A DNA stretch of 64,000 nucleotides, from contig OY821521.1 in assembly GCA_963682025.1 (NCBI GenBank), positions 191,890,575 to 191,954,574 of the forward strand, read 5' to 3'. Below the pieces are notes generated by a model, which searched no databases, was not told where the DNA came from, and saw only the letters and a program-made list of their open reading frames with translations. Source of the DNA: Cordilura impudica. Its lineage: Eukaryota > Arthropoda > Insecta > Diptera > Scathophagidae. Positions 10,766 to 22,012 of this stretch are shown here, one piece after another (position 1 is the first letter of the stretch; every line of letters begins with the position of its first letter). Both the position numbers and the translations under genes were made by a program.

Positions 10766-11056
10766 AAACGGGGTGTCGTTTTTCTTGAGAACCAGATGTC
10801 GTATAGAAATTCGGCGGACGTCATTTTGTTGGTAATCACGTTCGGCAGGTCCTGAACTAGGATATTTCCGAAATATCAAAAATTGACTAAATGGCGCGAT
10901 TTAAAAAAAAATCAAAAATTAGCTGTTTTTGGGGGGGTTTTTGCTCCACCCCTCCTCCGATAATAGGACATGGTCCAACGTGGTTACCTACAAAACGCCG
11001 TCCGCCGAATTTCGATACGATATCTGGTTCTCAAGAAAAACGACACCCCAGTTTGA
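10766..11056. repeat. Foldback-type inverted repeat
   Basis: Two arms of about 75 bp (10772-10848 and 10976-11052) are near-perfect reverse complements. Each contains GGGGTGTCGTTTTTCTTGAG and 'AAATTCGGCGGACG', separated by about 130 bp that include a G-run. RNA or single-stranded DNA here would form a long hairpin. No coding capacity. It is likely a foldback MITE or its remnant. Confidence 0.85.
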
Positions 11057-11130
11057 AAAAATGATTTCGAGAAAAACGCATTTAAAGTTTCATTACAAGA
11101 ATTTTCTATATTGTCGCACAGATATATATA

Positions 11131-12095
11131 CAGCCCTATTCTTGAAACGTTATTTGAATAAGAGTGAATTTAAAATCACATGAAGTTGAAATTTTGGGTT
11201 TCTTGAAACCACTTTTTTTTTTTTATTTAATGGAAACATATGTTTGAGTTAAGAACCATATGTTTGAGTTAAGAACATATGTATGTTATCTAGAAACCGA
11301 GGTGCCATATGGTTCTTTATTCAGTTTCACAAAAAACTTTTAAGTATTTTGTGCATGTTTTTTTTATTAAGTTTATAGAAAAAGTATAAACAAAAATATT
11401 TTCTTTTAAAATAACTTATTTGTTCATTTAATTGTTTTTGTTCTTCAATTTCATTCAATTAAAAATGACTTTTCTATTTTTAAAAAGTTAGGCATCACCA
11501 AAAAAAAATGTCGATATTCAAATAAATTGGATTTGACTGGCACCACTACTGTTTCGAACATATGCAAAAAAATAAAAATATGTGATTTGATGAAAAAATT
11601 TTTTTTAATTCCTTTATTTGCAATATTTAGTGCATAAAGAATCTATGTTATAATTGAAAAAATTATAATGGAACATAGATTGCGTAAATAAAAAGTTTTT
11701 ATTATAGTTATAGAACAGCATCATCGCAAAAAGTGTGGTTTATTAACATCGACCACTTATTTCCAACTTTTTTTTTAATCAGCACGAAATGTAGACGTTT
11801 TTTAAAATCGTTTTTTTTTTTCATAAAATCAATGTCTAATTTTTTAAAATAATGACAACGTTCAATAAAAAACATGTTAGAGTTTAAATATCAATTAGTT
11901 TTTTTTTATCTCTTAAGACCTGCTTAGTAGAAAAAAAGGTCATTTGTTTTGATTTCACAAAGCCTTTTCTATGTGAATTAAAACGAGAAAAAATATTCTT
12001 ATTGAAATTAGAGAACAGCAAAAAACTCGTAGATTTAAGAATTTTTTCATTTACGAGTTTTTTTTTTTGTGATAGTGGTTTCAAGAACAGGGGTG
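11131..12095. mobile_element. Possible TIR element, superfamily unassigned
   Basis: CAGCCCTATTCTTGAAAC at 11131-11148 is mirrored by GTTTCAAGAACAGGGGTG at 12078-12095 (two mismatches in 18). The 965-bp interior is AT-rich and non-coding. Flanks are TA-rich on both sides, so the target duplication cannot be decided. It abuts the degenerate Tc1-like copy at 12215-13106. Confidence 0.4.
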
Positions 12096-12214
12096 ATACA
12101 TATATAGCTCTGTAACTCCAAAAATAATTCGAATTTAAAAAAAATCCTTTTAGGGCATTATTTCTGAAGGATTTTAGAACACATTTATAAAAAAAAAACG
12201 AAAAAAAATTTTTT

Positions 12215-13106
12215 AAAGGAACGTCATACCTTAATTCATTTTCTTCAATACCTTCCCAGGAATCAAAAATTGCAGTTTTTAGTTTTGGAACTGAGTTGTA
12301 CTGGCGGTATTCTGTAATAACTCTTCTTAATATTCTAGCCATTCCAGAACCGAAATATTATTGGTTTGAAGCCATTGCATCGTTTCTCTGCTTGAGTGTA
12401 TTGAAGCGATACCTTGTTGAAATGTGTATTTTTTAAACATTCTGACTCAAAAATGGAAGTAGAGTACACTGAAGCTCCTTGGTGTAATCGCTGCAGTTCC
12501 AACACTACATCCGCCAAAAATGCTTTTCATACAATCAACGAACCCCCACAGCAATTTCTCTGCTGTTTTCAGTTTCAGTTTTTAACGTCAGATGTTCGGT
12601 GCATCATTTAGAACTCTTCATACCACCGATTTGAGATAGCAGCAAGTTGGCTGCAACTTAGTGCATCTCGTCTCTTACTATCATATTCTTCCTGATTTGA
12701 GAGGAAATTATAAATTACTTTCCTACTTCCGCAAATTTTTCCTTGATATGTCGCTAACTCTTAGGTCTGCTTCATTAAATCCAAGAATTTTTTCAATATC
12801 AGACAACTTTTTACCTCGATGCATTTCACTTCTTTATTTTATTAAATTTATTACTCAAGCAAATTATCTAGAGTTCACTTGTTATCACTTTAGCGTAACC
12901 TTTTCAAATGTGTGGTATAGTTATAAATCGAAAACAGAGATGCAAATATACAATAAATTTACAATATTTTAACGGTTCTTTTCAAAGAGCAGATGTATGA
13001 AAGTTTTCTATAAATTTCGTTATTTATACAGAGTGTTTTAATAAATTTTTACAACCAGATAAAAAAAGATTATAAAGTGTGCTATAGTTATGAGACATAG
13101 TGTGTA
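12215..13106 (-). pseudogene. Tc1/Tc3-like transposon (family E), degenerate
   Basis: The right end (about 13068-13106) carries the terminal repeat 'AAAGTGTGCTATAGTTATGA'. Minus-strand frames give an N-terminal region 'HRGKKLSDIEKILGFNEADL' with 'VSDISRK' near 12850-12720. The C-terminal part reads 'MQWLQTNNISVLEW' near 12390-12340, then 'YRQYNSVPKLKTAIFDSWEG' near 12310-12250. The stretch carrying the third catalytic residue (usually 'SPDLNPIEN') is deleted between these last two blocks. The left inverted repeat is not seen. It is a dead transposase. Confidence 0.8.
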
Positions 13107-13115
13107 GTCTTTATA

Positions 13116-13738
13116 TCTGTGGTCACAAGCATTAATCGCCTAAGTCGAAAATCATGCTTTCGAGAAAAATAACTTTTTTCATAAATACAATTTGGCTTCA
13201 TTACGACTGAGGTCAGTATATCTATAATATTAATAGGCAAGGCGATTTTTGCGACGATGTAAGTTTCACAGTTTTACCCTGTTTTTGATAAAGAATTTAT
13301 AATTTGAAAGGTATTTCTTTTTAGCTGTTACCCAAATTTACAGATTTTCATCGTCTGGAATATTTTTTGGAGTTATGAGCGTTTAAAGTTGCAACTAACA
13401 CATACATAAAATTATTCAATGCTATGTGTGTGTTTATTAAATTTGTTAATGTGTTTGTGTTAATGTGTTGAGTTTGTTTTCGTCATTTAAAATGAGTTGA
13501 ATTGTGAAGCATACCTTTAGGGTCTTTATTAAATGAAAAAATAAAATTTCCTAGAATTTGCACTCGAATTTCGAGTGCTGGAATCTGCTAGTTTATAAAT
13601 ATTAATATCTTTTAAAAAACATCGTTAGAGAAATGGGGATTTCACGTAAATGTAAAGTCTTGTTAGTAGAATTTTGTAGCATACATAACTCAAATCGTCC
13701 TTAAATCGAGTTAGACGGTTATCGATTATGACCACAGA
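13116..13738. mobile_element. TA-flanked MITE (M3) interrupted by a Helitron
   Basis: The ends TCTGTGGTCA at 13116 and TGACCACAGA ending at 13738 are inverted, and the similarity extends about 30 bp inwards (for example TTAATCGCCTAA against TTAGACGGTTAT). TA flanks both ends. Without the H1 Helitron (13221-13591) the element is about 250 bp. It is non-coding, probably Tc1/mariner-mobilised. Confidence 0.7.
13221..13591 (+). mobile_element. Non-autonomous Helitron H1, inside MITE M3
   Basis: Starts TCTATAATATTAATAG after A and ends with the hairpin GCACTCGAATTTCGAGTGC, TGGAATCTG and CTAG before T. It is 371 bp, non-coding, and has no target duplication. Confidence 0.92.
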
Positions 13739-13934
13739 TATATTTTTGGTGCAAAAGTGAAACAATGTTTCATATTTATTTAACAAATTAAAAACTATTT
13801 ACATAAATAAAACTATCAATCCTTAAAAAATAAAAAAACAAAAAAAAACATTTATTCTTAGCTCAAGTGTCTAAAAAATTAAGTATTTTCTAACTCGGGG
13901 CATTGGCTCACTTTTCAACCAAGGTTCTGTTGAT

Positions 13935-14345
13935 CTAAATTTAATAGTTTATCCAATATCCCTTTGCATTGTCTAACTGATCCATTCTAATTGGCATGGA
14001 TTGGTAAGATTTGATTCGAAAACCACAGTCTTATTAATGCTCTTCGGAGCCTCTTATATTTTCGATCGGGTTGCGATCAAGGCTCTGCGCTGGCCACTCC
14101 ATGACCCCAAACACATGTGAAATAAGACATTTCTTAACGATTTTCTCTGAATGTTTGGCGTTGTTGCCATGCTGGAAGATGAAATTTTCAGGTCTATCTT
14201 GTATTTGGGCGATTGGTAAAGGCAAATTCTCTTGCCTAGAAGAAGTCTTTCCTTCTCATTAAGTCATCGATCCATATAAGTGGGCCCATACCATCTGGTG
14301 TTATACATAGCAAACTATTAGAGAACCACTTCGTTGCTTTATAGT
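13935..14345 (-). pseudogene. Tc1-like transposase C-terminal fragment (family D)
   Basis: Minus-strand frames give 'GMGPLIWIDDLMRRKDFF' (14288-14235). They continue with 'PENFIFQHGNNAKHSEKIVK', where the catalytic Asp of the usual QQDNxPxH motif is changed to Gly. Then come 'VFGVMEWPAQSLDRNPIENI', covering the third catalytic region, and a C-terminal 'SMPIRMDQLDNAKGYW' near 13990-13945. The N-terminal half is absent. It is a dead fragment. Confidence 0.8.
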
Positions 14346-14411
14346 GTAAGTTACATGGGCTGGATTTAGTGTGGTTGATGACTTGCCCCAACAGCAAACT
14401 TTTCCATCCGA

Positions 14412-15190
14412 TTGGTATATTATGATTTTGATCAGATTAGACCAAACCCAGCCCATGATACCAAATGAGAAATTATATTTTCTTCAAAAAGTACTTTTTC
14501 TAAAAAAAGTTAATTAAAAAAATAACCTTTTCACAAAAAAAAAAAAAAAATCATAAAAAATATTTTTCTTAGGGAGTACCTTTTCATAAAAAGTACTTTT
14601 TCTAAAAAAGAACATTTTCTTTAATAAAAGTACATTTTCTCAGAAAGTACATTTTCTTACAAAAAGAAAATTTTCCTAAAAAGTACCATTTCTTAAAAAA
14701 GTAAATTTTCTTTAAAAATTTTAAGAATTTTAAATTTTAAAATTTTCTTAAAAAAACTACTTATTATAAAGCAATTACCATCTGATTGGTATAGGATGAT
14801 TTTGATCAGATATGACCAAACCCAGCCCATGAGACCAAATTAGAAATTATATTTTCTTCAAAAAGTACTTTTTCTAAAAAAAGTTAATTAAAAAAAACTA
14901 CCTTTTCACAAAAAAAAAAAAAAATAAAAATATCTTTTCTTAGAGAGTACCTTTTCATAAAAAGTACTTTTTCTTAAAAAGAACATTTTCATTAATAAAA
15001 GTACCTTTTCTCAGAAAGTTCATTTTCTTACAAAACGAAAATTTTCCTAAAAAAAGTACCATTTCTGAAAAAAGGAAATTTTCTTAAAAACTTAAATTTT
15101 TTAAAAAGCAAATTTTCTTAAAAAAGTAAATTTTCTTACAAAATTTTAAGAATTTAAAATTTTTAAATTTTCTTAAAAAAGTACTTTTAC
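14412..15190. repeat. Tandem duplication of about 360 bp
   Basis: The text from 14415 ('CCGATTGGTATATTATGATT', then 'ACCAAACCCAGCCCATGA') recurs from about 14777 with few changes, followed by the same satellite-like sequence. This is a direct duplication that includes the start of the minisatellite. Confidence 0.8.
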
Positions 15191-17700
15191 TTAAAAAAAG
15201 TATATTTTATTATAAAGTAGCTGTCTTAAAAAACTACATTCTCTTAAAAACTAAATTATAAAAAAATATATTTTCTTAAAAAAGTACGTTATCTTAAAAA
15301 ATTACCTTATTAAAAAATATATAAAATTTTCTTAAAAAGTAAATTTTCTTAAAAAAGTAAATTTTCTTAGAAAGGAACCTCTTCAAGTAAATAAAACACT
15401 TTTACTTAAAAATTACTTTTACTTAAAAAAAGTATATTTTATTTTAAAGTGCCTGTCTTAAAAAACTACATTCTCTTAAAAAGTAAATTCTTAAAAAGAA
15501 ATTATTGAAAAAGTAACATTTTCTTTGAAAATTACATTGTCTTCAGAAAGTTCCTCTTCCTAAAAATATAAAATTTCTTTAAAAAGTAAATTTTCTTAAA
15601 AAAGTAGCTTTTCTGAAAAAAATATATTTTCTTAAAAAAGTAAATTTTTTTAAAATAAAATACCTTTTTTCTTAAAAAAGTACTTTTTCTTCAAAATACC
15701 TTTTTCTGCAAAAAGTACCCTTTTCTTTAAAAAGTAAATTTTTCTTAAAAAATCTTCTCTTCAAAAAGTACCTACTCTACAAAAAGTAACCTTTTCTTCA
15801 AAAAGTACCTATTCTACAAAAACTACCCTTTTCCTCAGAAAGTACCTCTTTCTTCAAAACGTACCTTTTTCTTAAAAAAGTAATTTTGCCTAAAAATATA
15901 GCCTTTTCCTAAAAAGGTACATTTTCTTGAAAAACACATTTTCTTAAAAAAAAATACCTTTTCTTCAAAAAATATCTTTTCCTGAAAAAGTAAATTTTCT
16001 TAGAAACAACATTTTCTTCAAAAAGTATCTTTTCTTAAATACGTACCTTTTTTCAACAACTAATCTTATATATTAAAAGAATTTATGAATAAACTTTGCA
16101 TTCAAGATTTTTTTCAATATTTTTCTTCTCTCAAACCTCTATAACTAGAGTTCTAATTAACGTAGGCTGTTGACATAGGTCTAAGAACACTCAGTGGATC
16201 AAGCTCCTTCTTTTGAGCTATTAACTGCTTAAATTCGTTGGGTTTGAGGAAAGTTATGCGTGGAGAATAAACTTTACTTTTACTGTACGTTAACTTATAT
16301 TTGCATATTTTGGCATTACTGTACGTTAACTTCTCTTGGCAAATTCGTTGGGTTTGAGGAAAGTTATGCGTGGACAATCAACTTTACTTTTACTGTACGT
16401 TAACTTCTCTTGGCAAATTTTGGTATTATATTATAAAAATTAATATAATATAATATAATATAATGCTGCGGAGCAGCAGGGGTCCTCTAGTTTTCTTTAA
16501 AAAGAAACTTTTCCTCAAAAAATACAATTTCATTGAAAAGTACCTTTTCATAAAAAGTACTTTTCTAGAAGAACACCTATGCTTATAAAAGCCCCTTTTC
16601 TAAAAAGATCCTTTTTCTGAAAAAAAGTACATTTCTTAAAAAGTACCTTTCCTGAAAAAAGCTATTTTTAAAAAACTGTTTTTTCTTAAAAAGTATGTTT
16701 TCATAAAAAATAAATTTTTTAAATAAGGTACCTTTTCCTGAAAAAGTTAAAAAACATTTCCTTAAAAGTGTACCTATTCTCAAAAAGTAAATTTTCTTTA
16801 AAAATATATTTTTCTTTAAAAAGTACCTTTTCTTAAAAAAGTAAATTTTCTTAAATATTTCAGTAAGTTTTCTTAAAAAAGTACCCATCTCAAAAAATTA
16901 CCATTTCTTAAAAATTACTTCTCTTAAAATACACCTTTCCATAAGAAAGTAAATTTTTTAGTTTTTTTTTTTCTAAAAAAGGAAGTACATTTTCATAAAA
17001 AGTGCCTTTTCTAAAAAAATTTTTCGTAAACAATTACATTTTCGTAAAAAAGTACGCTTCTTAAAAAATTCCTTTTTTTAAAAAAGGAGTGTAGCTTAAA
17101 AAGTACCTGTTGGTAAAATGGTAAAAAAAAGTTCCTTTTCTTCTAAAAGTAAATGTTTTTAAAAAAGTACCTTTTCTTAAAAAAGTATTTTCTCTTAAAT
17201 AAAGAAAAATTTTTTAAAAAAGTATCTTTTCTTAAAAAAGTTACTCTTCTTAAAAAAGTTACTTTTCTTAAAAAAATTCATTTTCTTCAAAGATACCTTT
17301 TCTTTAAAAGTAACTTTTCTTAAAAATAGTAGCTTTTCATAGAAAAGTACCTTATTTTAAAAAGTTCAATTTTGTTAAAAAAAAGTATGTTTGCTTAAAA
17401 AAGTACAATTTCTCAAAAAGTACCTTTTCTTAAAAAAATACATTTTCTTGAAAAAATTAAATTTTCTTAAAAAAGTATCTTCTTTTAAATAAAGATAATT
17501 TTCTTAAAAGTAAATTTTCTCAAAAAGTACCTTTTCTTAAAAAATTACCTTTTCTTAAAAAAAGTACATTTTCTTATAAAAGTATCTTCTTTTAAATAAA
17601 GATAATTTTCTTAAAAGTAAATTTTCTTAAAAAAGTCCATTTTCATAAAAAAGTACATTTTACCTTCTCTAAAAAAGGGAACTTTTCTTGAAAAAAGTAC
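14470..17700. repeat. Diverged minisatellite, AAGTACTTTTTCTTAAA-type
   Basis: More than 3 kb built from variants of a unit of about 17-18 bp (for example AAAAAGTACCTTTTCTT). It is interrupted only by the Helitron at 16064-16490. The same unit in reverse forms the array at 32034-34030. A lysine/phenylalanine-rich minus-strand frame at 16583-16888 is an artefact of the repeat. Confidence 0.92.
16064..16490 (+). mobile_element. Non-autonomous Helitron H2, copy 2
   Basis: Begins TCTTATATATTAAAAGAATT after A. Ends with the hairpin TGCTGC-GGA-GCAGCA at 16464-16478, GGGGTCCT and CTAG before T. It is 427 bp, inserted into the minisatellite. Internal tandem units contain 'TACTGTACGTTAACTT'. The reverse strand keeps a 74-codon frame (16153-16377) whose end reads 'ITFLKPNEFKQLIAQKKELD', nearly identical in all three H2 copies. 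Confidence 0.93.
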
Positions 17701-19130
17701 TGTTTAGTCATTTCATGGATTTTTTTGTATTTTATTATTTTATTATTATTTTTTCATCATTTTATATTTTTGTAGTTTATATTCTTTTTAATATTTTTGA
17801 ATTTTATGAATTAACTCCTTTAAGTATTAGTATTTTTATTTAAGTTTTCGGCTATAATAAGTTTTAATATTGAATTGTCATCACTACATGTCAAAACGCT
17901 TGGGAAATTTGAATTGTTAGCTTTAAGGATCCATTTTGAATTTTTAATAAAATCATTCTTGTACTGAATTTGAAACAGACCGGCCTTGAAATTTTTTCGT
18001 GCGAATTCATACTTTATTCTGAGAATAATATAGAATTTAAAAAATTAAACTTAAATTAAAATAACAGTGGTTGCAAAAATTGATTTCGCAACAATTCCTT
18101 CAAAAAGCTGAAGGAAAAACAAGTACCTTTTCATAAAAAAAGTACCTTATTGCTCAAAAAAGACCTGTCTTAAAAAAGTATTTTTTTTATCATTTTTCAA
18201 CATGCGGCTGTGTCGTTTTAAAACTAACTGGAAAATAAATTAATAGAAAAGATAAATTTTTTAATGTAAGAAAAATATGGGATAAAATTTAAGACAACTC
18301 TGGATGGAGTAACTACTGTCGTCAGCATCCACCTTCCCGCCTATTACTTCAGAAAAATATTTTTAAAATTATTTAAATTCTGGAAACTTGTGGAAATCCA
18401 AAGATTAATCCCCTATAAACCCTTGAAAACTTTTTTAATATAATTATTTGCAAAACTTTTGAAACAACTGTATAACACTGTTTATTTTCCATAACATACC
18501 TCAGAAAAGAAAAGTTATATTTTGAGGAAAATATGTTCATGATTGAAATAAAGTTTCAGTTCAAATGATGCAGTCCTTAAGTTTTAGTACATTATGTTTC
18601 GGTTTGTTAGAATGTTTATGTAAATATATATTTTTTTTTATAAACAGTTCAGCATTTCATGCTTAAAACGTGCCCTTTAAACAAAAAGCTTCAGGTACTC
18701 TTCTATTTCATACATTAGTTTTCTTTTTTTTTTCAAATAGAGGTCAAAGTTGTTTTTTTTTTTAGTTACATTTATTCTTTTATTCTTTAAAAATGTTCAA
18801 GTTATACAACAATTCTTAAGAAATTGTTATAAGTGACGTCAAATTGGGTTAACTTTTTCAACATTTAAAATAATTTCTTTAGTTATTTTTTTTTCTCTTT
18901 ATCACCTGCATGACAGAAAAATTTAACATACTGTCATAAATGTTTATATATAGATATACTACACACTCATTAGTAAAAACAATAGCTTTATATTTTTAGA
19001 AGTGAATCATCATTTTATAAGAATAAGCTAAATTTCTAATTTTCTTCTACTTTGTTTTTTTTTTTAACTAGGCTTATTATTTTAATTATACGGAGATTAT
19101 TGCATGTTTATAAATAGAAAAAAAAATTAT
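17701..19130. other. No gene seen
   Basis: AT-rich sequence with a few residual satellite-like units near 18120-18190, then unremarkable DNA. It forms the 3' flank of the tRNA gene. No frames or repeats worth calling. Confidence 0.6.
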
Positions 19131-19140
19131 AAAAAAAAAA
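19131..19140 (-). terminator. Pol III terminator of tRNA-Leu
   Basis: A run of T on the minus strand six bases past the tRNA 3' end, the normal RNA polymerase III stop. Confidence 0.9.
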
Positions 19141-19146
19141 TTCCCT

Positions 19147-19228
19147 TGGCAGCGGTGGGATTCGAACCCACGCCTCCGAGGAGACTGGTGCCTTAAACCA
19201 GCGCCTTAGACCGCTCGGCCACGCTACC
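19147..19228 (-). tRNA. tRNA-Leu(AAG)
   Basis: An 82-nt gene on the minus strand. The acceptor arm GGTAGCG pairs with CGCTGCC (one G-T pair). A box is TGGCCGAGCGG and B box is GGTTCGAATCC. The anticodon stem CTGGT/ACCAG holds the loop TTAAGGC, so the anticodon is AAG (read as IAG after editing), decoding CUN leucine codons. The long variable arm TCTCCTCGGAGG and the discriminator A are typical of leucine tRNAs. There is no intron and no mismatch in the T arm. A T-run lies just downstream. This is the only confident host gene in the window. Confidence 0.98.
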
Positions 19229-19957
19229 TTATGGTTGATTATTTGTTTTCATTTCATGCTTATGTTAAGAATTAACAGAGTTCTGTTAACAATGTACAGT
19301 TTCTATTTTTACTTCATTTGTATATATTTTTATTTATTATTTTTTTTTTTTAATTAATTGAATTAAATTTTCTTTATTTTTTGTTTGTGGTATGAAGTCT
19401 GGTAAAATTACATGTGCTTTTTTACAGTAGGTTTTTTGGTTTTTTGTAAATATTTATCTGTGTTATAGCGCAGATTATGATTGTACTAATCCAAACCAGT
19501 TGTAGTTTGTTAATGAGTGCATTACAAACTTGCTTGAAAAGTATTAGTACACTGGTTTTAAAGTGGTTATTCTCCCTGGTCTTTAAGTTTCCTTAGAGAA
19601 ATATATATTTTTTTTGATGTCATGTCCTTGCGGGATACATTTCAAGTAAATACTTAGTTTGTAAAATTTTTATTTTATTTAAGCTGCGACGATTTTCCCC
19701 CGCTATACTACAACTTGTGCACAACAAAAAGCGTTGTGTCTAGACATTTTTAAAGCCCCGCGTAATTAAATTATAATTTATCTATTAAAACTTTATTTTT
19801 AAAGTTTAGAACAAAGCTCACACAGTATTTTGCGTCATTCCACACCGACGTTGCCAGACTAATTGTAATTAATTTGTAAAATTTTTAAGCCAACTTTTAT
19901 TAAAATTTCAGATAAATAAAAAATGGATTTATTTTATTTTAATTGAAACATATTTTA
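19229..19957. other. No gene seen; 5' flank of tRNA-Leu
   Basis: AT-rich sequence without recognisable repeat or reading frame. It contains the upstream region of the tRNA gene, with no clear TATA-like box close to the start. Confidence 0.5.
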
Positions 19958-20268
19958 TTTTTGATGTGTAAACATCTATGTGCTCAGGCGAGTAAAAATC
20001 TATTTCACAATACAATCACAAAAACAGCGTAAGGGAAAATCGGTGTGAGGTATATGTAAGTGGATTGGTGCAAAGATTATGATTTATTTATTTAGCTGAT
20101 TCAACAACCAATAGAAAGCGCCATGAATGTATAGCAAACAACTGCAACCATCAAGTATAACAACCATAGCAGTTGCTTCCTATACATAGATGGCGCTTAC
20201 TGTTTGATTTTAATTGATGTGTAAATAGATGTTTACACATCTCCCCTGTGAGCGGACTCACATAGTTT
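19958..20268 (+). mobile_element. MITE family M1, copy B
   Basis: The uninterrupted counterpart of 2972-3285 in opposite orientation, with 'GATGTGTAAACATCTATG' at the left and 'AGATGTTTACACATCTCCCC' near the right. It ends with GGACTCACATAG before a T-run. This gives the empty-site reference for the Helitron at 2518-2971. Confidence 0.75.
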
Positions 20269-20329
20269 TTTTTTTTTTAGTATATTTATAGTATATTTTC
20301 GTATATTTTCAAATGATTATACGTGGTTG

Positions 20330-20600
20330 TCCATATCTGTACCCTTGTGCAGAGGGTATATATCGGTTTGTCAATCCGTTTATAACTCATCGAAATAAAT
20401 TTTGGAGACCTCATAAACTTTACTTGTATATTCTATGTATAAAAGGAGAAGTCGATCTGGCAATGTCCGTCTGTCTGCCTGTTGAAAATATTCTCCTGTC
20501 CCGAATAGGTCGAGTGGGTCACACTACTTAGGCTTAAAATATTCCAAAATGTGAAGATATCCCGATAAAATTTCATATAAACAACTAAAAGTAGTGAAAA
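20330..20600 (+). mobile_element. DINE-1-like 5' fragment
   Basis: Contains 'GTGCAGAGGGTATATATCGG', 'TTTGTCAATCCGTTTATAAC' and 'GTCGATCTGGCAATGTCCGT', the order of the INE-1/DINE-1 5' half. Homology fades after about 20600. A matching 3' terminus lies at 22914-22970, so one element may have been split by later insertions. Confidence 0.7.
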
Positions 20601-22012
20601 ATATTTATGTGTGTATTACTAGGCTGGCCCTTCATTATATGGAGGAAAAAAAAAGTGTTCAAACCTCGGTCTCACCCCCTTGAAATATGAGAATAGCAAA
20701 AAAACTGAGAAATACAAAGTTTTGGGCCAATCAAAAAACATTTAGTCGTGCCTCAACGCGATTGAAAATATCAAGTGTGTTTATATGTGGAAAATATGAC
20801 TTTTTTTTTCAGATTTTACGAAAATTTCGTTCTATAGTTTAATTTTTCCGACAAGTTGTTATATAATTCGGGATCAGTATTAAATTATCCTTTCAAAAAG
20901 CTATAAAACTTCAAAATTAAATAATACCTCGCCAAGAAATAGCAAATGCCCCAGACTTTTGTGCTAAAAAAACCAGCTCATGAAATTTGATGGCATTTTT
21001 TTCAAAGCCCCAATTTCTTTTTAGTCTCTTTACTTATAAGTTCTCAGATATGAAGTATTGTTTTATTACCACGTTGTTAACCTATTGCGCATTGAGACCG
21101 AAAATGGGAAATTTTGTTGATACAATTTTGAAAATTCCTTTTTCAAGTTTTAAAAAATTTTCTTAATCAAAATTTAAAAAAATGGATCTAAAACTTTAAG
21201 GTTTTATTAAATACATGTTACAGATTAACTGTGTGAATTTTTAGGTAAATCCCTATGCCAGAATTTTTTTGACAAGGATTTTATTTTTGCGGATTTCGAG
21301 AAAAATGGGATTTTAGTAAAATATTCTGTGTATGTGCTGTTTCTAAATACTTTGTATCAAAAATTCATCACTTTTCTACTTTTAAATGTTACATTTTATC
21401 TTAATAGCCTAGGATTTTGGAAAAAATAATATGACCCCATTAAACCCTTGTGAAATTGGGGTCACATATGACCCCAAGCTAATAAAAGACAATTTATTCA
21501 AAAAAGTCAAATAGTTTGTAAGTGCTGTTGAATTTTTAGATGCGATGCTTAAAATATAATAACCAAATGTGTAGAACTTCCATTTCTAAAATTTGGGATA
21601 AATCCGAAAACGTTAACCCATTATTTGCCAAGGCCAGCTTTGGATTTTAAAATATTTTTAAATAAAAATTACCGAAAACAAGTTTTTCTATTAAACTCGA
21701 TGAAACTACTATTTACAATTTAAGAAAAATAATTCGGTTAATTTTTGTTTATTTAACCCTTCAGTGCTCCTGGGATCAAAATAATCCATTCTGATATATC
21801 TTTGTTGCAATTATCTACTTATTGCTCGCAAATATAAATTAAAGCAATTTTTAACCAATTTTGTTATAAAATTATTTTATGTATAAAAACTATCTATTTA
21901 TATTTTTCTAAATAAAATAAGAAGACCCACAAATGACCCAAAGCTAATAAAAAACAATTTATTCAAAAGAATATGAAATATAAAATTAATTCTATTTATT
22001 TTGGTCTATTTA
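20601..22012. other. No gene; short internal duplications
   Basis: Non-coding. A segment near 21443-21500 ('AAGCTAATAAAAGACAATTT') recurs at about 21941-21962. Three TTAACCC-like motifs (about 21448, 21614 and 21755) resemble piggyBac-type ends, but no mirrored ends or transposase are seen. Confidence 0.5.

Noticed and set aside
16583..16888. 101-codon minus-strand frame rich in K, F and L
   Set aside because: Falls entirely in the minisatellite and changes with each unit.
21443..21770. Three TTAACCC motifs suggesting piggyBac ends
   Set aside because: No mirrored partner GGGTTAA at suitable distance and no transposase text; TTAA is common in this composition.
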